In this document: one piece after another, positions 33,098-41,655 of the stretch
Layout: each line of letters begins with the position of its first letter
How positions within the stretch are numbered: position 1 is the first letter of the stretch
DNA from: JABCZH01 sp963803775
GTDB lineage: Bacteria > Acidobacteriota > Terriglobia > Terriglobales > Acidobacteriaceae
DNA length: 64,000 nucleotides
Assembly (NCBI GenBank): GCA_963803775.1
Contig: CAWDNS010000007.1
Coordinates: 1,116,001-1,180,000 of the forward strand
Direction of reading: 5' to 3'
Translations under genes and position numbers: made by a program
The notes under the pieces: generated by a model
The model's database searches: none
Seen by the model: the letters and a program-made list of their open reading frames with translations, nothing else
What the model was told of the DNA's origin: nothing

Positions 33098-33877
33098 TTA
33101 CCGACGCGATCGCGACAATTCTCGAACCAGATGTAGGAAATCTGGGGGCAGTTCGCACTCAATCGAGACAGTCTCTCCCGAGCGGGGATGGATAAACTGA
33201 AGATGCGCAGCGTGAAGAGCTACGCGAGCAATCAGCGACTCCGAAGCCTCCTCTGGGCGGTACTTTCTATCCCCGATAACGGGGTGGCCGATCGCTGAAA
33301 ATTGCGCTCGGATCTGATTCTGTAATCCTGTCACCAGCTCAACCCGGACGAGCGAAGCATCCGCAAAAAGGCGCTCGACGGAATATCGAAGTTCGGCTCG
33401 AGCCGCTTGAGGGTCTGTCGCTTTGCGCAACTGTTGAAACATTCCCTGGCGTCGAAAATAGTGCACCAGCGTCCCTGACTCAACTTCGAGACGGCCGCGC
33501 AATACGGCGAGGTACTGCCTCATGGGAGTATGTGCGAGAAACTGCCGCATCAGTGCATGCCGGTCAGAATCGGTCTTCGCAAACAGCAGGGCCCCGGAGG
33601 CAAAACGATCGATACGATGCACGATCAAGGCCCGTTGTTTGTCCAACTTGAGCTTAGCGGCGAGCACCGACAATGCAGATGGAACTTTCGAGCCCTTAAT
33701 CGGCACAGCCAGAAGTCCAGGCGGTTTGTTGAGAACGACCACAGCATCGTCTTCGTAAAGTACGGCAACCTCCCGCGAGAAACGAGGTTGCCGGTCTTCT
33801 TCGGTTGAGCGCCGGCGCGCCGAGACTCGACCCGGCTTCGCCGTTCGTCTGCGTGGTTTTCGAGGAAGTTTCTTCAT
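33098..33877 (-). CDS. RluA-family pseudouridine synthase
   Basis: The protein has 259 residues. A basic N-terminal tail (about 1-25, Lys/Arg) precedes the synthase domain: LNKPPGLLAVPIKG, then the catalytic HRIDRFASGALLFAKT (Asp of the HRxD motif), then LVTGLQNQIRAQFSAIGHPVIGDRKY, with HAAHLQFIHPRSGE near the end. It isomerises uridine in rRNA or tRNA; the site cannot be told, and there is no S4 domain. Its start overlaps the stop of the FAD oxidase gene upstream (ATGA), so the two are translated together. Confidence 0.88.
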   Translation of the reverse strand: MKKLPRKPRRRTAKPGRVSARRRSTEEDRQPRFSREVAVLYEDDAVVVLNKPPGLLAVPIKGSKVPSALSVLAAKLKLDKQRALIVHRIDRFASGALLFAKTDSDRHALMRQFLAHTPMRQYLAVLRGRLEVESGTLVHYFRRQGMFQQLRKATDPQAARAELRYSVERLFADASLVRVELVTGLQNQIRAQFSAIGHPVIGDRKYRPEEASESLIARVALHAAHLQFIHPRSGETVSIECELPPDFLHLVRELSRSRR

Positions 33878-35271
33878 TGGTTGCCTCGTTTGCGGGGTGA
33901 AACATTCTGATTCAGCCGGAAGAAGTTATTTGGATCGTAGTGCGACTTGACCGCGACCATGCGATCCCAGCGTTCGTGATAGGCCTCGGGCACCCTATCC
34001 TGCTCGTCCCCGCTCATAAAGTTCACGTAAACACCCGGTTTCATCGCCGGCCGAAGTTTATTGAAGAGTCCGCGAATCCAGGAAATGTTGCCAGCATCAG
34101 CGGATGCGTCTGACCAGTTTGCCAATAAATTCATGATGAAAGGAGCGCTGCGATCACCGAAAGCAGTCTCGGTCGCGCCTATCCGCGCAGCCGCGCCGCC
34201 AAGATAGGCAAGTTCGATCTGAGTTTCAGGCGAAGGAATCGCGGCAACTGCCTCCACCATGCAATCGATTGTGCTGTCGTCGAGATAAGCAAAATAACCC
34301 GATTTGGTGTAATAGCGCCTCCCATGCGGAAAAGCAGCATCAGCCATGGTTTGCAAATCCAGGAACGACACAATCGTGCTGCTCACGGAATCCGGACTGC
34401 ACATGGAGAGCGCATGCTCCAAATATGGCCGCCCAGCTTCGGGGTCTCCAGTCCAAACCAAGGAACTGCCGGCCACCGGCCGCCCCTGCATCTGTACGGG
34501 TACGTTCTTTGTATGCGGGGCAAGGCGCAGATCAATGTTCCACTTCAAGTCCAGTGGCGCTTCGGCCATGAAGTCTCGCCAGCGTTCAAGCAGCCGGCGA
34601 ATATCGGCCGCGGGAGATAATCCTTCAGCCAGCACCACTGCGGTGAGGGGATGTAGTTTTATTTCGAATTGTGTCACCACTCCGAAGTTTCCGCCGCCTC
34701 CACGCAGAGCCCAAAATAAATCCGCATTCTCCTTTGAGTCGGCCCGGACGACGGAACCCTCCGCAGTCACCAGAGCGAACCCTTCTACGTTATCGCATGA
34801 CAATCCGAAGCGCCGGGTGAGCCATCCCGTCCCGCCGCCCAAAATCAGCCCGGAGGCGCCGGTATGAGAAACCACGCCGGACGGAAATACCAGCCCTGCT
34901 TTTTGGGTTGCAGTATCAATCGATCCCAATAGACAGCCCCCTGCAATCTGCGCCCGTCGCGTATCGGGATCAACCGTGACCTGGCGCATTCTCGACAGGT
35001 CAATTACCATGCCGCCATCGCAGGTGCTAAAGCCTGCGAGGCTGTGTCCTCCGCAACGAACGGCAGTAAGAATCCCGGCTTCAGAGCCGGCTCGGACGGC
35101 GTTTTGGACATCGCTTACATCTGTGCAGCGTGCAATCAGACCCGGCATGCGAGCTGCCATGCCATTCCAAATGATGCGCGCGTCTTCGTAGCCCTTTTCA
35201 CCGAGGCGCAATAAATTACCCTTAAATCGCGGGTGAAGCGAGGAGTAAACTTCTTCGACGGCCTGGACCAT
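33874..35271 (-). CDS. FAD-linked oxidase, berberine-bridge-enzyme-like
   Basis: The protein has 465 residues. The PCMH-type FAD domain has RCGGHSLAGFSTCDGGMVID, with the His that usually carries the 8-alpha linkage to FAD. In bicovalent members a Cys follows in the GxCxxVG loop; here the loop is GVVSHTGASG, without Cys, so attachment should be single. LILGGGTGWLTRRFGLSCDN and RGGGGNFGVVTQFE are typical. The C-terminal BBE segment ends with SHYDPNNFFRLNQNV. Such enzymes oxidise alcohols or sugars with O2. There is no signal peptide. The substrate is unknown. Confidence 0.85.
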   Translation of the reverse strand: MVQAVEEVYSSLHPRFKGNLLRLGEKGYEDARIIWNGMAARMPGLIARCTDVSDVQNAVRAGSEAGILTAVRCGGHSLAGFSTCDGGMVIDLSRMRQVTVDPDTRRAQIAGGCLLGSIDTATQKAGLVFPSGVVSHTGASGLILGGGTGWLTRRFGLSCDNVEGFALVTAEGSVVRADSKENADLFWALRGGGGNFGVVTQFEIKLHPLTAVVLAEGLSPAADIRRLLERWRDFMAEAPLDLKWNIDLRLAPHTKNVPVQMQGRPVAGSSLVWTGDPEAGRPYLEHALSMCSPDSVSSTIVSFLDLQTMADAAFPHGRRYYTKSGYFAYLDDSTIDCMVEAVAAIPSPETQIELAYLGGAAARIGATETAFGDRSAPFIMNLLANWSDASADAGNISWIRGLFNKLRPAMKPGVYVNFMSGDEQDRVPEAYHERWDRMVAVKSHYDPNNFFRLNQNVSPRKRGNQ

Positions 35272-35328
35272 CTGGCGCTCTCCTCGCAGAATATCTTTCT
35301 CACTAAAACAACATCAGAGCGTTGTGAA

Positions 35329-36594
35329 TCAACGGTTGTTTATTTCAGCTAAAGCACTTCCGAACCGGCGAACCTCTTCTACAGTGTTGTAGTGCACAAG
35401 CGATGCGCGGACTGCCCCACTCTCTCTAGCAAGTCCTAGCCGTTTCATCAGCCGCGGCGAATACATATGACCATCGCGCACCCCTATATTTCTCTTGGCG
35501 AGTTCTTCGGTAACTTTACCCGGCGAAATACCTGGAAGATTGAAGCACAACGTAGGCGTCCGCAGCGAGATCGCATCCTTCGCGGTAATGCCGTACACGG
35601 TTGCCTTCACATTCGCTAGCTCATCGAGCATAGCGCGCGAGAGGTGCGCCTCATAATCTCGTATGGCCTCGGTCGACGCTTCCAGCGCAGCACGCCGCGA
35701 GACCGCGGCGGGATTGATTCGCCGTCCCAGGTCTTCTAGGTAGTGAACGACGGCATCCATGCCGGCAACATTTTCGTAAATATACGTGCCAACCTCCAGC
35801 TTGGCGGGTGTGGTGTCGGGCACAAAATCCTCACGAAAGGTGGGCAGGGCGTTGAGTATTTCCAGACGGCCCCAAAGAAATCCCATGTGGGGAGAAAAGA
35901 TTTTATAGCCGGAGCAAACCAGGTAATCACAATCAAATGCTTGAACGTCGATGGTCCCGTGCGGGCCATAGTGCACGGCATCTACGAAAACTTCGGCACC
36001 GGCAGCATGAGCTTGCCTGGAGACCGCAGCAATATCGAGAATGGACCCGATCGCGTTCGAGGCCAACGTGCAGGCCACGATCCGGGTTCGCGGCGAGAGT
36101 AGCTTCTCCAGGTCTTCGGGGTGAAGCCGGCCATCGTCTCTAAAATGCCACCAGAGAATCTTCGCGCCTTCGCGCTCCAGAGCCAGCCAGACGGCAATGT
36201 TGGCTTCGTGGTCAAGGTCCGTCACGATAATTTCACGGCGAGCGCTTTCGGGATGATCGCCCAACGATTGACCAATGGCGATGCTGATAAGCCGCATGAA
36301 AGAGGTTGCATTCATGCCAAATGAAATTTCGTCGGCGTACCGGGCATTGACCAGTAGAGCTACGCTCGCACGAGCTTGCGCGATGGCTTGATCCACCTCC
36401 TGCGATTGCCTGTATCGCCCGCCCCTTTGAACATTTCGATGAAGAAGATGGTCGCCAACGGCATTCAATACGGTCTGGGGTGACTGTGCGCCCGCCGCAT
36501 TGTCGAAGAAAATGAACCCATCCTGTAAGGCGGGAAATGCAGCCCGTACCTCGTGTACAGGGAACTCTGCCATGGTCGAAATCATACCAGTCAA
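35329..36594 (-). CDS. Cysteine desulfurase-like class V aminotransferase
   Basis: The protein has 421 residues (TTG start at 36594 with GAGAGGTG upstream; ATGs at 36585 and 36573 are alternatives). It follows the SufS/CsdA-like fold: FFDNAAGAQSPQTVLNA, FGMNATSFMRLIS, DLDHEANIAVWLALER, VDAVHYGPHGTIDVQAFDCD and the PLP lysine in CSGYKIFSPHMGFLWGR. The usual SufS catalytic Cys near the C-terminus (in RxGxHCA) appears as VRDGHMYSPR, without Cys, so a desulfurase role is doubtful; it may be a lyase or kynureninase-like enzyme. No suf genes are nearby. Confidence 0.75.
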   Translation of the reverse strand: MTGMISTMAEFPVHEVRAAFPALQDGFIFFDNAAGAQSPQTVLNAVGDHLLHRNVQRGGRYRQSQEVDQAIAQARASVALLVNARYADEISFGMNATSFMRLISIAIGQSLGDHPESARREIIVTDLDHEANIAVWLALEREGAKILWWHFRDDGRLHPEDLEKLLSPRTRIVACTLASNAIGSILDIAAVSRQAHAAGAEVFVDAVHYGPHGTIDVQAFDCDYLVCSGYKIFSPHMGFLWGRLEILNALPTFREDFVPDTTPAKLEVGTYIYENVAGMDAVVHYLEDLGRRINPAAVSRRAALEASTEAIRDYEAHLSRAMLDELANVKATVYGITAKDAISLRTPTLCFNLPGISPGKVTEELAKRNIGVRDGHMYSPRLMKRLGLARESGAVRASLVHYNTVEEVRRFGSALAEINNR

Positions 36595-36627
36595 AGTTCA
36601 CCTCTCGACGCCTGCTTCAAAAGCCGA

Positions 36628-37707
36628 TCAGAATATTTTGACGTGGATGGTCAAATACTTCTTGGGATTCTCGCGAATGGCCTTGATCAGGCTCCGAGTT
36701 TCCACGAGCAGGTTGTTGGTGTTGTCGTACAGCGCGGGATCGTGGAGGAACTTACCGATTGAGCCTTCTGGGTTGTTAAGCTCCTGGGTCAGCTTGGCGA
36801 CGTTGTCCATGGTGACCTTCAGCTTGTTGGCGAATTCCTGGTCGCGGGCCATGACGCCGATCGCGCCCTTGCCGGCGTTGATGTCGTCGGTCATCTGCTT
36901 CACGCTGGCCATGGTTTTGTTGGCGTTGTCGTAGAGCGCGGAATCGCTCAGGAACTTGCCGGCCGTGCCCTTGCCGGCCCTGAGATCGTCAATGATGTGA
37001 TTCAACTTGTCGACGGTGTCATTGGCGCTCTTGTAAAGCTGGTCGTCCACCAACAGCTTGCCCAGGCTGCCCTTGCCGTTGGCCACGTTGGCGACCAGAC
37101 TCTGAAATTGAGCCACGGTCGCGTTCAACTGGTTGTAAAGCGAGGCGTCGTAGATCACTTTGCCAATCGATCCCTGTCCGCTTTCCACATAGGCGATAAT
37201 GCGGTCCACGCGCTTGAGCAGTGAATCCATGTTCTGCAGTGTGCTTTGGCTGGCGCGTACTACGTCTTCGATCTGCGGTGACTCGCGCGTGGTCATCACG
37301 TCGCCTTCCTTCGCTTCCAGTCCTTTGGCCTGGGAACTATCAATGTCGATATAGGTCTCGCCCAGCACTCCGGCGGTCGAGAGTGTGGTGACGGAATCCT
37401 TGCGGATGTTCTGGTGGTACTTGGGAATGACCTTCATCGTCACTTGGACGGGGGCCAGTTGGCGAGAAGGGTCGGATACGACCATGATCTTGGTGACATT
37501 GCCAATGTCCACGCCTTGCAGTCGGACGGGTGCGCCCTCGCGCAAACCGCCAGCGTTGTCAAAATAGGAGACCAAGGTCATCTTACGGGTGAAGATGCCG
37601 CCAGTGCCACTCATCAGCAGAATGAGAACGGTCAGCACGAGGCTGGCGATGAGCACCGTGATTCCGACTTTCAGTTCAGACCACTTCAACTGTTTCTGAC
37701 TAGGCAC
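36628..37707 (-). CDS. MCE-domain (MlaD-like) membrane lipid-transport protein with C-terminal repeats
   Basis: The protein has 359 residues. One N-terminal helix (about 14-34) is followed by the MCE domain (about 40-120, SYFDNAGGLREGAPVRLQGVDIGNV). The C-terminal half carries five repeats of about 45 residues, each opening with a GxGSxGKxLxDxxLYxxxNxT pattern (GKGSLGKLLVDDQLY, GKGTAGKFLSDSALY, PEGSIGKFLHDPALY and so on), helical and probably forming a tube or coiled shaft. MlaD proteins are the periplasmic substrate-binding part of Mla-type lipid transporters. No mlaE or mlaF is within the window downstream. Confidence 0.85.
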   Translation of the reverse strand: MPSQKQLKWSELKVGITVLIASLVLTVLILLMSGTGGIFTRKMTLVSYFDNAGGLREGAPVRLQGVDIGNVTKIMVVSDPSRQLAPVQVTMKVIPKYHQNIRKDSVTTLSTAGVLGETYIDIDSSQAKGLEAKEGDVMTTRESPQIEDVVRASQSTLQNMDSLLKRVDRIIAYVESGQGSIGKVIYDASLYNQLNATVAQFQSLVANVANGKGSLGKLLVDDQLYKSANDTVDKLNHIIDDLRAGKGTAGKFLSDSALYDNANKTMASVKQMTDDINAGKGAIGVMARDQEFANKLKVTMDNVAKLTQELNNPEGSIGKFLHDPALYDNTNNLLVETRSLIKAIRENPKKYLTIHVKIF

Positions 37708-37799
37708 TGGCTCTCCGTAAGAACGTCATTCCAACATTCTCCGTGTGGTCTGCTGCTCTGGACAATGCCCTGCATCATAGCAGAGGAGCGGGCCATCTT

Positions 37800-40187
37800 T
37801 CACGCCGCAGGCCGTAACGTTCTCGAAAATAGCAAGGCTGCGAGATAGGCCGCAGCCCCGCAGGCCAGAGTAACATTAAGTCCGAACTGTATAGCGATCA
37901 CCATCGCCAGCACTGATCCCAGCACACTGGAACCCGCGTTCATGGCCCAGGCCCACTCCACCGTATTATCCCTGGCTTTTCCTGCCTGAGAGCTTGCCAG
38001 CACCCGCAAACCGCTGGGAAACGGCATGCCCATGGCGAATCCCAAGGGAGCCAGCAAGACTGCACTCACGGCCAGCTTGGCCACGAAAGGCATGCCAACC
38101 AGCGCATTCAGGACCCACGGCAATATAAATACGTACAGTAGAATGACCGCCGCTATCAGTGCCAGCGGGAGCAGGCTTCTTCCAGCTTTATCGAGCCAGC
38201 GGCGGGAAGCCAGACTGCCCACCCCGCTCGAGAGTAGCAGGAGAAACACCACCACGGTCAGGGCGTATGTAGGATGTCCGAGAAAGAGCACGAAGCGCTG
38301 GATGAAGGCAATCTCCACCAGAATGTAACCGAGGCCTATTGCCACAAAATAGAACAGAGGAAACAAGCCGAGGCGTTGGCGCCCGGCCCGTACCGCCAGC
38401 GGAACTATCAGAAACGCCAGCACCGCTGCCATGGAAATCACCAGCACCATCATTAATACCGCTACCCCGAGGTTCACTTTCCAGTCGATTCCGTGGTTCA
38501 GCCCCTGGTGCCGGCCAAGAATCTGTCCCAGCTTTAGGGTGAAGAAAAAGAATGGCGCGTTGTCGTTCACAGGAGCGACGTTGTAGGCGTACTGTCTTGC
38601 AAACGCGTAAGGATCGTTACTGGAGATGAGCGCGGAAAAAGGTGTGTCATCAAACTTTGAAGGCATGTAGATCTGCGTCAGCGCCCGGTAGGCGGCCATA
38701 TGGTCGCGGACTGTTGATTCCTCCTCCGGAGTGAACGCGCTCTTTTTGGCCAGAACCGCGACCGGAATGCCGTCTTCGTTGAGCTCGCCTTGCGATACCA
38801 CCATGAAGTTCCGCGCTGGGTCTCTCACGCCCAGTTCGTGCAAAGCCTGCATCGCGACAGAGACCACGCGCAACGCCTCGCGAGGCTGGTGGAACTCCCA
38901 ACGCGTGATGGCGACCAGGCCATCCGGCTTCAAATGCTCGAAGTACTCGCGGAAGGCTTCCACCGTGTAAAGGCTGTTCTCGCTCAGAGCAAATGCGCCG
39001 GCGCCGGTTGAGGCCCAGGTATCCACCAGCGTCATCTGCACTACGTCGAAACTTTGCTTCGAATTCCGGATAAACGAACGGCCATCTCCCACATAGATGT
39101 GCACCTCGGGGCGTTCATATAAATGATAGGCGTAATCCGCGTAGCGGCCACGCATGATGGTGTTGGCGATGATGGAATTGATTTCAATACCGGTTACGCT
39201 CGGACTGCCATTGGCCACCGCGCGCAGCACGTCCACCCCGCCGCCAGGCCCAATGATTGCGTATTCCCCGTGCGGGCGGAGAACATTGGCGAGTGCCGGG
39301 GGCGCGGACATCAGGTTCCTTTGCCAATTCGTTCCCTCCCACTGACCGGGAGCTGCATTCATGATGTAGGTCGAGGCGTCGGCGTCGATGACGATGGCTT
39401 TGGCATTACTTTGGCGGTCCACTTCTACCCGCGAAATTGCGTTCCAGCGCGCAAACTCCACCCAGGCGGGATCACGAAACACGCCTTTGGCGTAGACGAT
39501 GTCAATTAGCTTTGAAGAATGATTGCCCGCAATCAAAAGCAAAAGCGCCGCGGTCAGAGCCAGTGTAAGTTTTCTCGCACCCGGTGTGGCTGCCAAAACC
39601 GCGCCCGCACAAGCGGTGAGAGCACCTGCAAATAAAATAGTATTGGGTCCTCCCAGCCAGTTCAGCAGCGGGACCACCAGCAAGCAGGCCAGCGCGCCTC
39701 CCGCCAGGTCGGCACCGTAGAGCCGGGGAATGTGTTCCGCCTCCCGAGCGAACAGAACCGAAAATTCAATGCCCGTGATGAAAAATGGAACCGCCGAGAA
39801 CAGGTAAATTGCCGTCAGCCGGGTGAAGTTGTTGCGCGAGAGCTCAAGCGAAACCCCGATGTGAAGGCAGAGTTCCAGCACCACCGGAACCGCCAGGGCG
39901 TTGGCAATGCAAAGCGCTGAGAGTAACGCTCGGGTCTCGAACACAGCCAGCCACGGTTTTCGCAAATATGCAAATACCCCGCCTGAACCCAATCCGAGCA
40001 AAGCAATCGAAATCGCAAGAAAGGCAAAATGGTAGAAAAGTACAACGGAAAACAATCGGGTTAGGGCCAGCTCCAGCAACAAAGCTCCGCAGCTGCTGGC
40101 CGCCACACCGACCAAAAAAACGCGCGGAAGTTGCCTTGCAGGTGGGTTGACCGCTGGAGGCGCAAGAGTTTCGCTGGTGGCAGACAT
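37800..40187 (-). CDS. Multipass spermidine-synthase-like membrane protein
   Basis: The protein has 795 residues from ATG 40187 (an upstream ATG at 40235 would overlap the divergent gene's control region). An N-terminal set of about 7 helices is followed by a soluble SpeE-like Rossmann domain (about 290-510) and then about 7 more helices. SAM-binding-type motifs are YAIIGPGGGVDVLRAV, VTGIEINSI and VYVGDGRSF-like IYVGDGRSFIRNS. The PAxSPE-type aminopropyl acceptor site is not evident. Such fusions are frequent in Acidobacteriota and other environmental phyla; their reaction is not known. Polyamine synthesis should not be assumed. Confidence 0.75.
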   Translation of the reverse strand: MSATSETLAPPAVNPPARQLPRVFLVGVAASSCGALLLELALTRLFSVVLFYHFAFLAISIALLGLGSGGVFAYLRKPWLAVFETRALLSALCIANALAVPVVLELCLHIGVSLELSRNNFTRLTAIYLFSAVPFFITGIEFSVLFAREAEHIPRLYGADLAGGALACLLVVPLLNWLGGPNTILFAGALTACAGAVLAATPGARKLTLALTAALLLLIAGNHSSKLIDIVYAKGVFRDPAWVEFARWNAISRVEVDRQSNAKAIVIDADASTYIMNAAPGQWEGTNWQRNLMSAPPALANVLRPHGEYAIIGPGGGVDVLRAVANGSPSVTGIEINSIIANTIMRGRYADYAYHLYERPEVHIYVGDGRSFIRNSKQSFDVVQMTLVDTWASTGAGAFALSENSLYTVEAFREYFEHLKPDGLVAITRWEFHQPREALRVVSVAMQALHELGVRDPARNFMVVSQGELNEDGIPVAVLAKKSAFTPEEESTVRDHMAAYRALTQIYMPSKFDDTPFSALISSNDPYAFARQYAYNVAPVNDNAPFFFFTLKLGQILGRHQGLNHGIDWKVNLGVAVLMMVLVISMAAVLAFLIVPLAVRAGRQRLGLFPLFYFVAIGLGYILVEIAFIQRFVLFLGHPTYALTVVVFLLLLSSGVGSLASRRWLDKAGRSLLPLALIAAVILLYVFILPWVLNALVGMPFVAKLAVSAVLLAPLGFAMGMPFPSGLRVLASSQAGKARDNTVEWAWAMNAGSSVLGSVLAMVIAIQFGLNVTLACGAAAYLAALLFSRTLRPAA

Positions 40188-40279
40188 TCGAGGCTTCGCC
40201 GGAGAATGCGACAGTCTAACAGAAGCTACTGTCATGCCGGGCGAGGAATATGATTTCGCGACAGTATACTTCTGGACAC

Positions 40280-41263
40280 ATGAACCTAGATCGCTCGCAG
40301 CAACTGCTCTATCTCTCTCACGCCGACGTACAAGCCATTGGCCCGAGCATGGCCAAGATCATTTCGGCGCTTGAGTCCATGTTTCGCGAAAAAGGCGAAG
40401 GCCGGGTGGAGATGCCGCCGAAGATCGGGGTCCATACCGTGCCCGACGCTTTCATCCACGCAATGCCTGCCTACATTGCGGCGCAGAAGGCGGTCGGGAT
40501 GAAGTGGGTGAGCGGCTATCCCGAAAACGGCAAGCGCGGGCTGCCATATATTGCCGGGCTGCTTATTCTCAACGACGCCGAAACCGGGATGCCGCTCGCG
40601 GTCATGGACTGTACCTGGATCACGGCACAGCGCACTGGAGCTGCGACGGCGGTGGCCGCCAAGTACCTGGCACGCGAGGAATCAGAAACCGTCGGCATTC
40701 TGGGATGCGGCGTGCAGGGCCGCAGCAATCTGGAAGCGCTCAAGGTTTTGTTTCCCATTAAGCAGGCCCGAGCCTATGACGTGCATCCCGAGCGGGCCGA
40801 GAAATACGCACAGGAAATGAGTTCGGAACTCGGGATTGAGGTTGTTTCCGTCGCGACTTCACGCGAGGCGGTAGTAGGCTGCGATATGGTGGTGACCGCC
40901 GGGCCCATCCTGCGCAAGCCGCACGCTACGATTCAACCTGGATGGCTCGCGGAAGGAGCATTTGCGTCGCTGGTGGATTTCGATTCCTACTGGCATCCCG
41001 ATGCGCTCCGCCAAGCCGATAAATTCTGTACTGACGACGTGCCCCAGCTCGAGCACTATCGCCAGATCGGATATTTCCAGAACCTGCCGCCTGTTCACGC
41101 CGACCTGGGTGAACTCGTCACCCAACGCAAACCCGGCCGGCAAACGGCCGCAGAACGTACCTTCGCATGCAATCTCGGCCTTGCGCTAGACGATATCGCG
41201 ACTGCAACGTTGATCTACAAGCGCGCTTTGGAACAAAGTGTGGGAACCTGGCTGCCACTCTAA
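40280..41263 (+). CDS. Ornithine cyclodeaminase/mu-crystallin family protein
   Basis: The protein has 327 residues from ATG 40280; ATG 40250 adds ten residues and has GAGGA very close by, so the start is not settled. The NAD(P)-binding Rossmann part has VGILGCGVQGRSNLEALK, and the substrate part has KMxxxYPxN-like MKWVSGYPENGKRGLPYIAG and MPLAVMDCTWITAQRTGAATAVAAKYL. The family includes ornithine cyclodeaminase, alanine dehydrogenase and ketimine reductases. The late Asp typical of ornithine cyclodeaminase (in DDVPQLEHYRQ) is present, but the substrate remains open. It ends tail to tail with acpS, 14 bases apart. Confidence 0.85.
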   Translation: MNLDRSQQLLYLSHADVQAIGPSMAKIISALESMFREKGEGRVEMPPKIGVHTVPDAFIHAMPAYIAAQKAVGMKWVSGYPENGKRGLPYIAGLLILNDAETGMPLAVMDCTWITAQRTGAATAVAAKYLAREESETVGILGCGVQGRSNLEALKVLFPIKQARAYDVHPERAEKYAQEMSSELGIEVVSVATSREAVVGCDMVVTAGPILRKPHATIQPGWLAEGAFASLVDFDSYWHPDALRQADKFCTDDVPQLEHYRQIGYFQNLPPVHADLGELVTQRKPGRQTAAERTFACNLGLALDDIATATLIYKRALEQSVGTWLPL

Positions 41264-41277
41264 TTGCGCGGGCCGCT

Positions 41278-41655
41278 TCAATCTTCCAGAATCACCTGCG
41301 CGATGGCGTGCTCGGCGGTGTGAGTCAGCGACAGCGCCACATGCTTTGCACCTAGCTTGGCGGCAAACTCCGCCGCTTTGCCGTGGAAAGTGATCGTCGG
41401 ACGCCCACCCAGCATCCGGCTGACTTCAACATCCCTCCAGGTCACGCCGTGGTTCCATCCCGTGCCAATGGCTTTCATGGCCGCTTCTTTGGCGGCGAAG
41501 CGAGCTGCATATCGCTCTGCGCTATTCGCCTTCGCATCGCAATAGCGAATCTCACCCTCGGTAAAGATGCGGTGCAGGAAGCGCTCCCCGAAGCGCGCAA
41601 TGGTAGCCGCGATGCGAGGTACTTCCGTGATGTCAATTCCGGTACCGATGATCAT
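41278..41655 (-). CDS. acpS: Holo-[acyl-carrier-protein] synthase
   Basis: The protein has 125 residues, full family length. GIDITEVPRI at the N-terminus holds the Mg-binding Asp and ARFAAKEAAMKAIGTGW holds the second metal ligand Glu and catalytic region; LSLTHTAEHAIAQVI closes the fold. It transfers 4'-phosphopantetheine from CoA to the acyl carrier protein. Its start overlaps the selA stop (ATGA), so the two are coupled although functionally unrelated. Confidence 0.95.
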   Translation of the reverse strand: MIIGTGIDITEVPRIAATIARFGERFLHRIFTEGEIRYCDAKANSAERYAARFAAKEAAMKAIGTGWNHGVTWRDVEVSRMLGGRPTITFHGKAAEFAAKLGAKHVALSLTHTAEHAIAQVILED

